Assembly (NCBI GenBank): GCA_015680905.1
Contig: CM027381.1
Coordinates: 51,712,501-51,776,500, forward strand
DNA length: 64,000 nucleotides
Reading direction: 5' to 3'
Origin: Coptis chinensis
Taxonomy: Eukaryota > Streptophyta > Magnoliopsida > Ranunculales > Ranunculaceae
A model generated the notes under the pieces. The model was not told where the DNA came from. It was given only the letters and a program-made list of their open reading frames with translations, and ran no database searches. This document shows positions 44,640-56,840 of the stretch, piece after piece. The position numbers and the translations under genes are program-made. Within the stretch, counting starts at the first letter, position 1. Each line of letters begins with the position of its first letter.

Positions 44640-46381
44640 GGTAAAATCCTACACTATTAACAGTGTGAGTTCTGTAGTGGAAACAAGCATCTTCCTCTGT
44701 TCTGTTAGGGTGCTGCTGATCTTTTCTGTTGTTGTTCTGGTGAGATGGCTTCGATCCCATTTGGGTTCAGTAGTGATAGACACCAAACTTGTTTTCCAGT
44801 GGGGAATGGTGTGGAATCTTCAAGACAAGGGGAAAGTAGAAACAGAGTTAAAGATAACACAAACAAGGAATCCTATGCGGACATAGCGAAGGGTAGAATG
44901 AAGCAAACGGTGGATGTTTCATCTCTTCCTATGCCATCCACGAAAGATGATAAACCAGCAATTAAGATTCCTCTGAGTTCATTTGAAAGAGGAGTAGAAG
45001 CTTGTAAGTTTGCTCTTATTGCTCGAATGGGTTCAAAGATTCTGAAATTTAGACACTATAAGATCGGTAGTAAGCAAAGATTGGGGTTTAACAGGAAGTT
45101 TAAAGCTTTCACCTTTGGGAAAAGGATATGTTGTGTTTCGCCTTGATAATGAAGTGGACTTTAACAAAATCTTCTTTGGGGGGCCTTGGCATCTTCAAGG
45201 ACAGCTTGTACGATTTATAAGGTGGACGCCAAGCTTTAACATAGAATCTCATAGACAAACCAATGGCTTTGTTTGGATCAAATTCCCAGGACTGCCTTTT
45301 GAGTATTGGGAGGTTGACATATTAATGAGTATGGGTAGAGGCTTTGGCAGTCCTATTCGAGTTGACATGAATTCTTTGGAGTGGAATAATGGATATTATG
45401 CGAGTGTACTTGTTGATGTTGATTTGTCCAAACCGATACCAGACCAGATATATGTTGAAGTGTCGGAACGAGGTATCAAGTTCTGGCAAAAAGTTCAACA
45501 AGGTATTTTGCCCAAGTTCTGTAACCACTGCAAGATAGTTGGGCATTTAGTGTCAGAGTGCAGGCAAGTATCTAAAAATAGTGAGCAAGTACCAACACCT
45601 CAACAAGTACAAATGCTTACAACACAGACGCAAGCTCGAGACAAAGGGAAAGAACCGATGGCACAAGCAGCACAGACACAAGGAACTAATACTAGACTTT
45701 CTAAGAATCAAAGAAGAAGGTTAAAGCAAAGGTTGCAGGCCACTGAATGGAGACCCGTACCTTCTACAGTTACCAATGAAGTAGAACCTTATCTAGCAGC
45801 AGGCAGGGAATGGCATACAAGTTCTGAAGGAGTGAGACAACCTGAGATCAATCCTCAAGTCCCCACTAACAATATTTCACAAGAAGAAGCAGTTGATTTA
45901 GCTCCAGTAATTACGTCTTTATCTCCTTGCAATATGGTAGCGCGAGGGGAGGCAGCACAAAATGGGAATACTGACATCGTTGCATGGAAGGAGATAGATC
46001 CTACAGCAGAAAGTGCTGCAGTTCTGAAGAAATCTTTAATCCCCTTTACTTTTGAACTCAGCAATGCTGTAGTGGAACATGAATTGGCGTTAGCATTCAA
46101 CATGGAGGCTAACGGGTTTCACCTACTATCAGATATTGATGAAGAGGATGGAATTTCTGAGGTGGACGAGCTGTAAGAGGAGATTGAGTTTTTTGATGAT
46201 CAAATCATAGAAAATGAAGGTGCTGAAGTTGAACCTGCTACACCAATGGTGCAAACTGGTGTTGTTACATGATCTGGCAAAGTTTGTTGTAACGCAACTC
46301 AACAGTTCAGTAAAAAATCTAAAACTGCAACAGACAAGAATAAAAGTATTGGCAAAAAGGGAAAGGGCAGATCTAGAGGCT
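44640..46381 (+). mobile_element. L1-type LINE (L2), left part, split by Athila B
   Basis: Contains the leader and ORF1. The element resumes at 58,350 with the ORF1 end and the first codons of ORF2, so the 12-kb Athila B is an insertion into it. LINE L2 is cut again at 58,518 by element C, and the rest of ORF2 is not in the window. Confidence 0.8.
44745..46381 (+). pseudogene. LINE L2 ORF1, DUF4283-like with CCHC knuckle
   Basis: ATG 44,745 opens MASIPFGFSSDRHQTC. The first domain (SYADIAKGRMKQ, then RGVEACKFALIARMG) shifts frame near 45,115 and continues as GKGYVVFRLDNEVDF, then QTNGFVWIKFPGLPFEYWE, and PIPDQIYVEV. The zinc knuckle CNHCKIVGHLVSEC (C-x2-C-x4-H-x4-C) is intact, unlike LINE L1. 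A long Q/T/K-rich tail follows with a TAA at 46,174, a TGA near 46,270 and a basic end (KKGKGRSRG). After element B the reading resumes at 58,350 (SKKKNHR, then stop). It is related to, but clearly different from, the L1 ORF1. Confidence 0.8.
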
Positions 46382-47895
46382 TGATAAGAGCCCAAAACTG
46401 TAGTTTTAACCCTTTAACAGTTATACTTTTAGACCAATTATGTGAGTAATAATTAAGAGTTAACACTGATTACGTGATTTTATGCATTTCAGGCTTCAAA
46501 GTCCATTATGTGCAGAAATATGCCACTTTAGTGAGAAAAATGAGCAAAGGTCGGTTACTAAGGAGTTCCGTGATTAAAGGCCAAGATTCAAGAAGACAAA
46601 GCCTTTCTAAAGCCCAGTCAAAAGCTGAAAAGTCGACGCTGGGCGTAAAACAAAGACACAAAGTCGGCTAAACTTCCGAAGGCCGTATCTTTGGACTCAG
46701 ACCTCGGAATGGGGCCTACCTTATGTCAAAACGACCGGCTCGGAAAGAGCTTTCCAATGGTCTAAGCCGTGATCTAATCAGAGGAGCAAAAGTGGATGAA
46801 AAGTCTATTGAAGCTAACTGCAGCTGAAGAGGCCTTTTTGGACTGAAAGAATTGGGTTTTGGGCCTGACTCTCTGGCCCAAAACATGGCTCCAAGCCCAT
46901 GCACGATTTTTGGATCTGAAAGTATAAAAACCAAAGCTTAGCTCTTTGTTAATGGTAGATAGTTAGACCTAGAAATAGATTAGATTAGTAGCCTCCATAA
47001 ATGAATTCTAGATCTAGTTTTTCATGTAAATTAATTAAGTTTAGTTCCATTTCAATTATTGTATTAGATTAAACCTTTGAATCTTGTTCTTCATTTTGAT
47101 TAGATCAATAAAGTAGTATTTTTATCAATTTCGATTTTTGTCATTTCCATTTCTAGATCTAATTTCAATTCCTGTCCTTATTTCATTTGAGTCATTAAAT
47201 TAGATTTCATTATTGTTTAATTAAGTAAATTTCAATTCTTTATATCATGTTTAGTTTAAATGTAATCGAAAATGATTGCGTAATGATTCTCGGCTAAACC
47301 TCCATTAGAGGGGTTGAGAAGCCTTGATGAAAGCTTGATTCGAATATATCGTTAGAATCGTAAGTAATTTCCTTTCCACTCTAGAAACGATTAGTTCACC
47401 ATGAGAATGGGTTTAATCGCTTCACATGCTAGTTATGAATTGGTAGGAATGTCATGTGTAATTAGGGATTAGGAAGAACCAATTATTCTCGCGAAGCGAT
47501 TCAATTCGATTACTGACGATTAAATGTCGTTAATAGGATTAAGTCAAGTTAAGGTGGAATCAATCCCCCTCTAACTCCTTATCATAGAATCAACGTAGCA
47601 TTCCCTTAGTTGTTCTAATAGTTGACTAGTGCATCTCGTGGGTAGTTGCATCGTAGTCTAGTTGCCTTTTCGTAAATCTTTCATTAGACTTTAAGAGTTG
47701 AATACTTATACTTAGAGAACATTAAACATGCGGAAGGACTAGGAGTGGAACGAATCACTCTACTCCACTATATCTCATAGGATTGAGAGTAGAAATCTTT
47801 GATAAATTAGGCACGTAAACTATCGTTTAGTTTTACTTACATTTAGAGTTTCATCGCTTTATTCATTAGTAAAAGTAATCTTTTTACGTTTATCA
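46382..47895 (+). repeat. 5' LTR of Athila B
   Basis: 1,514 bp, starting tgataagagcccaaaactg and ending ttacgtttatca. Direct copy at 56,841-58,349. It contains a TATA box at 46,923. Short open frames inside it are not genes. Confidence 0.95.
46923..46930 (+). promoter_or_regulatory. LTR TATA box, Athila B 5' LTR
   Basis: The sequence gaaagtataaaaacc lies about 540 bp into the LTR; the same box is at 57,381 in the 3' LTR. Confidence 0.6.
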
Positions 47896-47897
47896 AA

Positions 47898-47912
47898 TGG
47901 CGCCGCTGCCGT
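47898..47912 (+). promoter_or_regulatory. Primer-binding site of Athila B
   Basis: The sequence tggcgccgctgccgt begins two bases after the LTR. It matches the 3' end of plant tRNA-Asp (tggcgccgttgccgg) with few changes, as is usual for Athila. Confidence 0.8.
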
Positions 47913-48045
47913 CTTAGTTTCACTTTCGCAATGTTTTCGTAGTGTTAGTACTTTTCTTAAAGTCCTATTTCACCCACCCACCCGTGTTTGATTCATACTG
48001 TGGTTATCCGATTCAACGTTGGAAAATTCCAAGAAAAATTACACT

Positions 48046-48205
48046 AAGCGCGACCGCGCCCTAGTAAAGCGCACCTGCGCCCTATAGCCTGGAGCAAGAG
48101 CGCGACCCGCCCCCATGTGGAGCGAGACCCGCCCTAAAAACACTGTAATTTGAAAATTACCCGAGGTAGCGACCACGCTTCTATCCGAAGCGCACCATGC
48201 CCTTT
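48046..48205 (+). repeat. GC-rich short-hairpin cluster in the gag leader
   Basis: Units include gcgcgaccgcgc (48,048-48,059), gcgcacctgcgc (48,069-48,080), gagcgcgacccgccc, gagcgagacccgccc and aagcgcaccatgccc. The first two are perfect 5-bp stems with 2-nt centres. The surrounding leader is A+T-rich. It is similar to the ORF-B leader clusters. Confidence 0.6.
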
Positions 48206-48570
48206 TGTTAATTTTTCCGTTTCGGCGGTTTGATTCAACTTTGATTTTTCATATTTTTCGGTGTTCTAACCTCGTTATATACACTCAACACGCGTAAACA
48301 AGACGCTATTCATAAGCGAAGCCGGGGCCAATCGGTATTCCTTTCTTCCACACCTCCTCATCTCCCCGTTAGAGGTTTATACTAGTATATCGTAATTGTT
48401 TGGAGTGTTGGCGTGTTTAGCTAAGTTTGGTCTTAGCCTTGTATGAGGTTAAGGTCCGCGGCGAACAAAAAACACCGAACGTAAATATACAACAACATCA
48501 ACAATCAAGTCTATCTAGTATACCAACCACTACACCTCTAGCTACTATTTCACACACATCACCTGACACA

Positions 48571-49890
48571 ATGCCCGACGAAGAAGAGACTCCTCTCTCT
48601 GACTTCTACAAAGCCTTGAGCGATAGCCCCAAATCTTGCATCGTTCTAGCAGACCCAGTGGGGGATTTCTGAATCCCCCCAAATATTTTTAATTTGTTAC
48701 CCGTTTTTCATGGATTAGACCATGAAAAACCTTATCAGCACATGCGTAGGATTGGACAAGTCCTAACATCATTCCACCATCCTACGGTTGGTACGGAACA
48801 AATTAAATTAAGGGTATTCCCTTTCACCTTGGCCGATAAAGGCGTCTTGGTTAACCGCCCAAAGCGCCTAATTAAATGGACTCGTGGGCTAAACTTGTTC
48901 AAATTGTTTATGGAACATTTTTACCCACCCCTAAAGACGGATGAGATGCTTTCCAAGATTCATTTCTTTTCGACAAAATCCTCATGAATCATTTTCGAGG
49001 CTTGGAATCGCTTCACCGATCTCCTTATAGAGTGTCCACATCATAATTTAGCGAAAAGACACGTTAGTTCGTGCCTTTTCAAAGGACTTTTACACCACCA
49101 TAAAGAAGTCCTAGACATAATGAATGGGGGTAGTTTCTTAAGTAAAAGGAGCCCGAGGAGGCATATAAATTTTTGGAAGATCATACTAAAGCGTAATAAT
49201 AATTGGGGGTAGTGACGATTACTCCCGCTCGCTAGTTCTTCTTCAACAGCTTAAGGCTACCAAGATGTTTGAGGTTAAATCAAATCCACGAGCTTAAAAC
49301 TCTAATTGAATCCATCACAAAAAGGTAGAGGCCATTTCTGTACAACAAAAGCCAATCCCGTCATGAATGTAAATTCAAATCCATGTAGTTTCATTTGGAG
49401 CCCCGAGCATCCCGACTCACACGCGTCCTATTGCCTATGAAAAAGGCTTGTTCCATTAATAGTGAACCTAACGCCCCTTGGAGACAAAATCCCAACTTCG
49501 GTTGGAGAAATAACCAAAACGTCACACCTCAAGGGTACAATAATCAATATGTTAGGCCTACGCACAGCTTTAACCAAGCCCCACTACGACAAGGATAGGG
49601 TCAGGGTAATTTTAATAATTATAACAACCAAGCGCAACCTCGACAAGGTCAAGCACAAAGTCAAGGTAGTTATAATAATTATAATGCTAATAGAGGTATC
49701 GTTCCGATAAATAATAACTATCAAAATCCACCCATAAATAATTCACGTGAAATAGTTCCAGTCACACCACCCGTGACTACTACACTCACACAACCGGATC
49801 GTCTTGACACCTTCATACAAGTGAGCCAAAAACTTTTCCAAACCATGGCTCAATCTAACCAACGAATTTCTTCAAATCCGTTAATAATTT
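48571..49890 (+). pseudogene. gag: Gag of Athila B
   Basis: ATG 48,571 opens MPDEEETPLSDFYKAL. A TGA at 48,670 and shifts follow. Capsid-type sequence reads VFHGLDHEKPYQHMRRIGQV, then KLRVFPFTLADKG and LFKLFMEHFYPP..T, the usual Athila gag fold region. After more breaks, the C-terminal linker is asparagine/glutamine-rich (PWRQNPNFGWRNNQNV, then NNYNNQ repeats). There are many stops and shifts, so no full protein can be made. Confidence 0.75.
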
Positions 49891-50526
49891 AACCAAACAG
49901 TTGGCTCAAGATAAAGCCCAACCCAAAGGTGTGTTGCCAGTCACGAAATACCTAATCCTAAAACAACAAATATAGCCTTTGAGGTAACCCGATAATACTA
50001 GTAATGAATATGAAAATGTAGGTGAGCTAAAGGCCATCACCACTCTCCGTTAAGCAAAGTGGTTAATAACAAAGTAACTATGCCTATAGTTACCCCACCA
50101 AGAGTCCCTACACCCGCTATTTTTACTAGATAATGAAATAGAAACTGAAGAGCCTACCAATCGTAGAGGGTACCGGTTCTAACACAACCTAAGAAACAGG
50201 AAGCCACGGTTAAACATCCAGGTGATACCATTGCTAAATATAAACAGAAACCGCCGTTTCCACAAAAATTAGCCATGTTAACTAGGGATACAAATTATGA
50301 GGAAATTAGGGACGTTTTCAAGATTCTAACTATAAACCTTCCCTTCCTCGAAGCTATTAAAAAGCTACCACACCATGCTAAGTTTCTTAAGGAATTGTGT
50401 ACTACTAGGCGTAAGACCAATATGCCAAAAGACGCCTTTTTAACATAACAATTCCCAACTCTATCTGAACATAATGGAATTGTTAAGTACAAGGACCACG
50501 GTCGCCCCATCTTGCAAATGCACCTT

Positions 50527-51526
50527 AGGAGATTCTTATCGACGACGGCGTTATTAGACACGGGGGCTAGTGTTAACTTACTCCCGTTTTACTTGTATAG
50601 ACAAATAGGTCTAGACGAGATGCAACCCACTAAAATAACGTTGCAATTAGCTGATCGGTCTATTAAGTATCCTAAGGGGTGTCGTCAAAATGTTACGGTA
50701 AAATTCAGGATTTTTACTATCCAAATGATTTTGTCATCCTCGATCTGAGAGTCGAACGACTCATCCCGATAATCTTAGGGCATCCTTTTTTGGCAACTGC
50801 CAATGCGCTCATTAATTGCGCGATGGTTCAATGTCCATGTCTTTTGGCCATCTTCTTTGTTGAAGTCAATGTTTTAAAACAAAGACACGATTACCCGATT
50901 CGCCTATGGATGGAGAGGTTAGCATGATCGAGAGCTTTGTTCGAGATTATTTCAACAACACATTCCCTGATAATCATATGCCCAAATTTCTTTCCTTTGG
51001 AAGATCAGACTCCAACATTTCCATTCCTACACTAGTCGATACACATATTACGGATGAGGAGGAGATAGATGATTTTCTCAAAGATATAGAGGACTATCAT
51101 AGTAACGTGGATATGACTAATCTAGATGAGCAATTCGATGAGTTTCTTAGAGCAGGTGATGATTCACCCTATCAAGAACTACTTTGCACAACATCCACCT
51201 CGACTCCCCTCCTTCCGCCCTTTCAAAGGAATCTCGAGTTTGCACTCGATCCTATTATTTCTTCGGTGCTTCATAATTTTTTAAATTCACCTAGTAAACA
51301 AATACTTCAGAAGACAAAAGCGTGTGACACCTTCATTTTCAGACTTGAGACAGTCCCTACCTACACTATGAATGAGTTTTGTGCTAAACCCACATCCTCA
51401 TTTTTTCCATGCTTTCCCTCTACAACTTACCCATATCCACCATATTCTCCACAACCATTCACTCTTCCACACTTATTCACTAGGACACCCTCACGTTCAA
51501 AAATGAAAAAAAAAGGTGCATGCTAG
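50527..51526 (+). pseudogene. Aspartic protease and downstream linker of Athila B
   Basis: The protease shows ALLDTGASVNLLP (D-T-G-A-S intact, near 50,555), then LQLADRSIKYPKG. A frameshift near 50,690 leads to DFVILDLRVERLIPIILGH, then PFLATANALINC. The linker begins MIESFVRDYFNNTFPD, like element A (LAQEYFANSFPPD), then continues as an acidic stretch (DEEEIDDFLKDIEDY). It ends in a P/S/F-rich tail (SFFPCFPSTTYPYPP, then SRSKMKKKGAC) that has no counterpart in element A. RT should follow here but does not. Confidence 0.75.
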
Positions 51527-52769
51527 GTTAAGTAATAGGGTTATCCGACTTCGCTTTCATTTTACTAGGTTGCGTCATAGGAAATCTGGGTGCTTGATTG
51601 TGTTTGGATATGTTTTCTGTGATATTTATTTATGGAATGATCCACAACTATTTCGGTTGTTGATATATGGTAAACTACATGTTCATACATATGTTTGGAT
51701 AAGTCTCGAGTATCTGACTATAAACGACTCAACTTTTGTGTTTGGTGCATTTCCTTTCATTTCCATATATTGGTGAGTGCACCATTAAGGTAACCGGGCC
51801 CTCTCTATGGAGTGTGTGGTAAGTAAGTACGGAACCTAAGTCCACGTTTAAACATAATTCACGTTTTCCACTCTTGTATATTTTCTCGGATTTTTGAGTC
51901 ATGTTTCTCTATGGGGTGAATTATGTCCTTCTTGTTTATTGTTTTCTTTTTAAAATTAAAAATAAATATATATATATATTAAAGAATAAACATAGTAATA
52001 TAGGAAGTCTCGGGAATCTGACTTTAAAAGACCCACTGCTAAAAACAAATTTTCTAAGCTTCGTTGTAAAAAATTTGTTTGGGGGTGGGGTGTTCGTGTT
52101 TCCATCCTAGAATGTTTATGTCCCATTAGAGTTGTTTAGGCCGTTTAATTGTATAACGATTCGGGTTGACATAATCCATGATTTTAGAGTCCAATTGTTC
52201 GCATAACATATGTCATGCACGCACTTCGAGGCGCTTTCCACTATCTTATATGTCATCCACGGTCGGAATAGAGTGTTTTATGGATCATTGGATTGGAAAT
52301 TCTCTCCTAATCATTTCCATATCTCATTCGCAAAAATCGGACCGGTAACGAAGCGGCAATTTTGATTTGAAGTTTCGCGAAAAATTGAAAAAAATCAAAA
52401 ATTTCGATTTGGGCTTGGGCCCAACCCGCGCCCACCGACAGCGCGACCGCGTCCTTACCTTTTAGCCAACAAATGATCTTCTTCCCCAAATCCGCCATTA
52501 ACGCCCAAGCTCCAAACAAAACCTAAACAAAATCAAAATAAAAAGAAAACAAAAATTAACCCACGCCCAAAATCAATACTCAACCCAAATCGACTCCAAA
52601 CACGTCCGACCACCACTACCACCAAATTACATCACCAAAAATCCACCAAAATATCAAATTTTGGTGCTGCCATGCCACCACTCCACCCCCACCACTGGTT
52701 GTTTCAACCGGTCTATTAAAATCCCACCACCACATCACATTTAAACCCCCACTACATTCCAAACTTCCA
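51527..52769 (+). other. Interval replacing pol in Athila B
   Basis: No RT, RNase H or integrase motif is readable. An 80-codon aromatic-rich frame lies at about 51,530-51,776 (GCLIVFGYVFCDIYLW). A polypurine-like gtttgggggtgggg lies at 52,077-52,090. GC-rich hairpin-like units lie near 52,428-52,456. A C/A-rich leader with ccaccac words precedes ORF-A. Confidence 0.5.
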
Positions 52770-53558
52770 ATGGCTCAACAACGCCGAATTTTGCCGGAGC
52801 AAGCTTTTACCGCCGACCACTTCGCGCCGTTCTACGGTGACGAAATGATCAATCGAGACTGGAATAGCTTGTGGTACTCGACTGAAGCCTATTACCACGA
52901 GGATTTAGTCAGACGGTTCTACGATAAGAGGGAGTTGGAAGGGACTAGGATTTTTGTTGTTGTGGCGAAGAGGCGGAAGGAAGTGACGACTGGGTTGTTG
53001 GCTGAGATTCTACGCATTCTGCCTAGAATCCATCTTGATGTCACCCTGCAGGAGTCCCAACATAATGGGGTAGAGCCATTGATGCACGAGACAGTTATTG
53101 GAGGTGACTACAATGTGAGATCGCATTGTGTTCGACAGGCTTCCCTTAGGACCAACCAGCTGCCTACAGCTCAGTGGATTGGTCGGAACGTCCTAGGGAA
53201 GGAGAAGGTCAGCGACATCGGCCTGAACTGCCTCCATATCTTATGGATACTCCAGGAGGCGAAGTAATGAAGTTAGATCTTGGAGTTTCTGCTTAGCATG
53301 ATTAGGGGAGTAGGGAAGTTTGTTGCCCCTCTCCCTGTGTTGATAACAAAGATCATGCTGAAGTTGAGAGCAGCTCAGGCGACTGATCGGACATACATCA
53401 CCCTCCACCGTAACCCTCGCATCTATAGGGAGTGTGACCAACGGGTTTGGAGGTTGGCTGAGGATAGAGAAGAAGAAGAAGAGGCTGGTGGAGAGGAGAA
53501 TGCCAAGGAGGCTGGGGGAAATCAGAATGCCTCGGAGGATGAAAATATGGCTGTTTAG
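52770..53558 (+). pseudogene. Athila post-pol ORF-A
   Basis: ATG 52,770 opens MAQQRRILPEQAFTADHFAP, followed by FYGDEMINRDWNSLWY, YYHEDLVRRFYDKRELEGT and NQLPTAQWIGRNVLG. After stops at 53,265 a frame change continues it (GVGKFVAPLPVLITKIMLKL, then NPRIYRECDQRVW) to an acidic glutamate-rich end. About 260 residues, no membrane segment, no catalytic motif I recognise. The pattern F-x-x-F-Y near the start resembles 'putative plant transposon protein' families found in plant Ty3 elements. It sits where pol-downstream genes occur in Athila. The end of the same gene is fused to ORF-B in element A. Confidence 0.6.
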
Positions 53559-53763
53559 GCATATAAATGAATAAGTATCATGGTAGGATGAAATCTAGAT
53601 TAAATAGGTACATTCTATCATAAAATCAACCTAAAAGATACTGGGTTTGAATTAGAATCAAGGAAATGAGTTGTTTCCGTTTTCGGGTTTGGAAATTTTA
53701 GAATTTCCGGAAACTGCCGTAATTAGTTTTGGCAACTTCCCGATCCATTTTAGCAACTTAAAA

Positions 53764-53774
53764 CCTATATAAAC
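53764..53774 (+). promoter_or_regulatory. Candidate internal TATA box before ORF-B, Athila B
   Basis: The sequence cctatataaac lies 346 bp before the ORF-B ATG, in the context ttttagcaac..aaacctatataaac. This parallels the boxes at 401 and 63,155. Confidence 0.4.
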
Positions 53775-54109
53775 TTCATACAATCTACACTCACAACTCA
53801 CACTACACCTAAACTCCATCACTCACCTTTCACTCCCACGATTCCCACGTTTCTTTATCATTTTCCGAGATTCAAGAACTCCGAAGCGCACTTCAAGCTT
53901 CTACAGAGCGCCTTTCGCTCTCTGTATATTTTTTTTCTGAGTTTTTGTCGAGTCGCCATACTTGCCGAAGCGACCAGCCACCAAACAAACACCGAAATTT
54001 CAATTTCTTCAGAGCGCACTCGCGCCCTGACTTCCGTGGACCAGGAAATTTCCAGTTTTTGCGAGTAGTATCCAAATCATTCGCAGCTTTTCCAGAGCAT
54101 AATTTTGAG

Positions 54110-55030
54110 ATGACATCTCCAACATTGATACCGAAACAGTCTTTCAAAGATTTGTTCCAAAGCACTACTTATGGTGCTTGGTTTCGCGAGGCGATCACAT
54201 TCGTTGGCTGGGAGCCGCTTAGGGTAAGACCGGATGCACTTTATTCTCCAACACTAGCATCTTATTTTTATGATAACTGCATTTTCTTTGAAAGACCAGA
54301 TGGAGAACAAGTGTTCTCCATCAACATTGATAATGAACCAATGGAAATTACCAGGTTCTTGCTAGCATTTGTTCTTGGACCGGCTATGCCCGGCTGAAAT
54401 ACAAGACCCATGGTGCTATTGGGTCGATAATATGTATGTCTACACTTACGAAGTTTTGCATGAGTCGTATGGCGCGGGCATTTTCCGTATTGAGGACCAA
54501 GGGAATATAACGTCGCTTTGGTAGCCCTGTCCATGAACATAGGAACTGTTATGTTTTTTGGATCATGCTAAACATTTTAGGGAATGGCGTTTTTCTTACG
54601 TGAATGATGCCACTTGCGATCTTCCTTGCTTTAGCCACGGGGCGATGTGTCATGACCTTCCCCGAACCTTGATGTCTAGTTTAGCACGAGCCCATAGCAT
54701 GAGGCATAAGTACCTTCTTATGCCCGCTCGATTTCCGATTATGCTATGTTTCTTTCCTATTTTTTGTACACGCTTCATGGATTGGATTACGGCCGACAAT
54801 CGCACGCCCCACCAATAGTATTATTCTATCTTTTCGCGGCAATGACTTGGCAAGGGTGGAGGATACATCCTCATCCGGTTGCACCTTACACCCCACGGAC
54901 CAAGTGGCTCATAATAGGTTAGCAATAATAGATTATAAATGGCGGAAGCCCGGCAAATTATCATGGCATGGCAGATCTAAAGGAACCTCACTTCTTTATG
55001 GAAGAAGAGGATGAGGAAGATGATGAGTAA
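54110..55030 (+). pseudogene. Athila post-pol ORF-B, copy in element B
   Basis: ATG 54,110 opens MTSPTLIPKQSFKDLF, then FREAITFVGWEPLRV, SYFYDNCIFFERPDGEQVF and NEPMEITRFLLAFVLG. A TGA at about 54,396 ends the first frame. Later blocks survive in other frames (ALSMNIGTVMFF, then SSLARAHSMRHKYLL). The end is the acidic EEEDEEDDE before TAA 55,028. The first 95 codons are cleanly open. Same gene as at 800 and 62,798; function unknown. Confidence 0.6.
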
Positions 55031-56828
55031 TGGAGATAAGGTAAGTTTTCATTCTAGTTAGTGTCCGATTATGTCCCAAGCAATTTCATTCTTGTTAACC
55101 TCATAATGGGTAGAACTTCGTTATAGAGTTAAATCGAGTTTTATTATTACCTATATTAGTACGCTCTAACTTTGTTTTGCGAGATATCCCTGAATTTCAC
55201 GTGTTTCAATGGTATTTTTCCTACCCTCTTTATTTAAATGCTTTGAGGACAACGATGCTTCTTGTTTGGGGGCATAGAAACACGGTAATTAAGGCATCTG
55301 TTAGGATATAGATAGAGTTAATATGCATTTGTTTTCTAGTTAAAATTTTAAAAATTCAAAAATATAAATAAATAAGTTCATGCTATACACTTAGGGAATA
55401 GTGGTATTGTTTTCCTTCTCTATGCTCTTAACAATCTAGAAATCTCAATAGCTTTTGCATTAGAATAATTGTTAGAAACTTAGGTTAATATGTAGGTAAT
55501 AATCTTTGCATCTATCTATAAATATATTACATGAGTATCTATGATTGTTAGCAATAAAGTTTCAAATCTAGGCTAGAGTACTTATTCTACAAATCCTGTG
55601 AGAATATAGCCTAAAGCCTTATATGAGCAAAACATTTGAGAAATGACACAAGGGAGAAGTAAAATCCGGATAGAGAAATCACACGTCCACTTGCTTGATC
55701 ACTATGCCATATCCTAAGCGAGAATTAGGCCCTCTTTGGATCGATATAGCCAAAAATTCAAACCTATGAATGATTTCCTGCTAGTCGCCCCTCTGAGCCT
55801 TTCTTTAGCCTTTCATAAACCACAATCCCTTTACCCTGTTACAAAACAAAAACAAAATAAAAAAAATAAATCAACCTACCCAATTTAGAATAAGTCTGAG
55901 AATAGAATGAGGAAGAAAGAAGAAGAGAAAAACTTATGTAAACAAAAGTTAGTTAATTGCTTCAGAAAATAAAGAAAAGAAGTTTCCATCCAAGGAAAAG
56001 AAAAAAAAATAGAAATAAATAAAAACTCCAAAAATAGAATAAAAGGGAGTCAAAAGCCAAAGAAAAGAAAAAGAAAAATATGGCTAGGGATGGAAACAAA
56101 GTATAGAAGTAAAAGAAAATAACAAGGTTTTCTCTAAGTTACATAATATGAAAACTCTATTATCTCAGACTTGTCCTTTTTGAATATCCATTTTCTTCCT
56201 TCTTAAACCATCTCCTAATCCCCGCAACACCTAATAAAGACCTCTAGCTCAATTAGGAATAGGCTAGTGTGATAGTAAGTGGCAGATGTGTTTGATCGAC
56301 TCCGGCTTCCTTGTTGTCATTGAGATTGTAAGGTAAAGTGTGCCCATCACACTAGAGTAGCTAAACTTGAGTGGAAAAATCAGAGTGTTGTATCTTGACT
56401 ATTATTGTGAGAACCTACTTAAGGACGCTATTCCGAGTTTCAGAAACGGGCCTGCTAGACATTTCATAGTATTACTCATTGTATATATGTTTATTATATA
56501 TGATTGATTATTATGCATATATTAGCTTAGGTTTTTTACTTGGTTATTCTTCTTCATAGCTAGTGAGATGTATAGATAATTTGGAGCATGAATAAGGAAA
56601 CAATAGTTTTATTTCTTAGTCGTTGTAGTATAGATGAAGTTTGTGAGTACCTTCACTGGGAAACTCTCACGAGGCTATAACTCGGTCCATAGGGAATTCC
56701 TAGTGGTTTAAGGCCTTGTTGCATATGGTCAATGCAATCGCACTCAGCGAAACGAGAGTAGATAGAACTCCATTTTTGGTCACTTATTCTAATTTCTCAT
56801 CTTTGCTTGAGGACAAGCAAAATGCTGT
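55031..56828 (+). other. 3' untranslated region of Athila B
   Basis: A-rich non-coding DNA. The internal polypurine-like motif tttgggggca lies at 55,265-55,274 after ctttgaggacaacgatgc. The region ends with ctttgcttgaggacaagcaa just before the terminal tract. Confidence 0.7.
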
Positions 56829-56840
56829 TTGGGGATGGTT
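56829..56840 (+). promoter_or_regulatory. Terminal polypurine tract, Athila B
   Basis: The tract ttggggatggt directly precedes the 3' LTR TG at 56,841. Confidence 0.75.

Noticed and set aside
46474-46934. Open frames of 65-72 codons in the Athila B LTR (also at 57,029-57,392)
   Set aside because: They lie in duplicated LTR DNA on both strands and have no domain. The diverged LTR of element C does not preserve them as frames.
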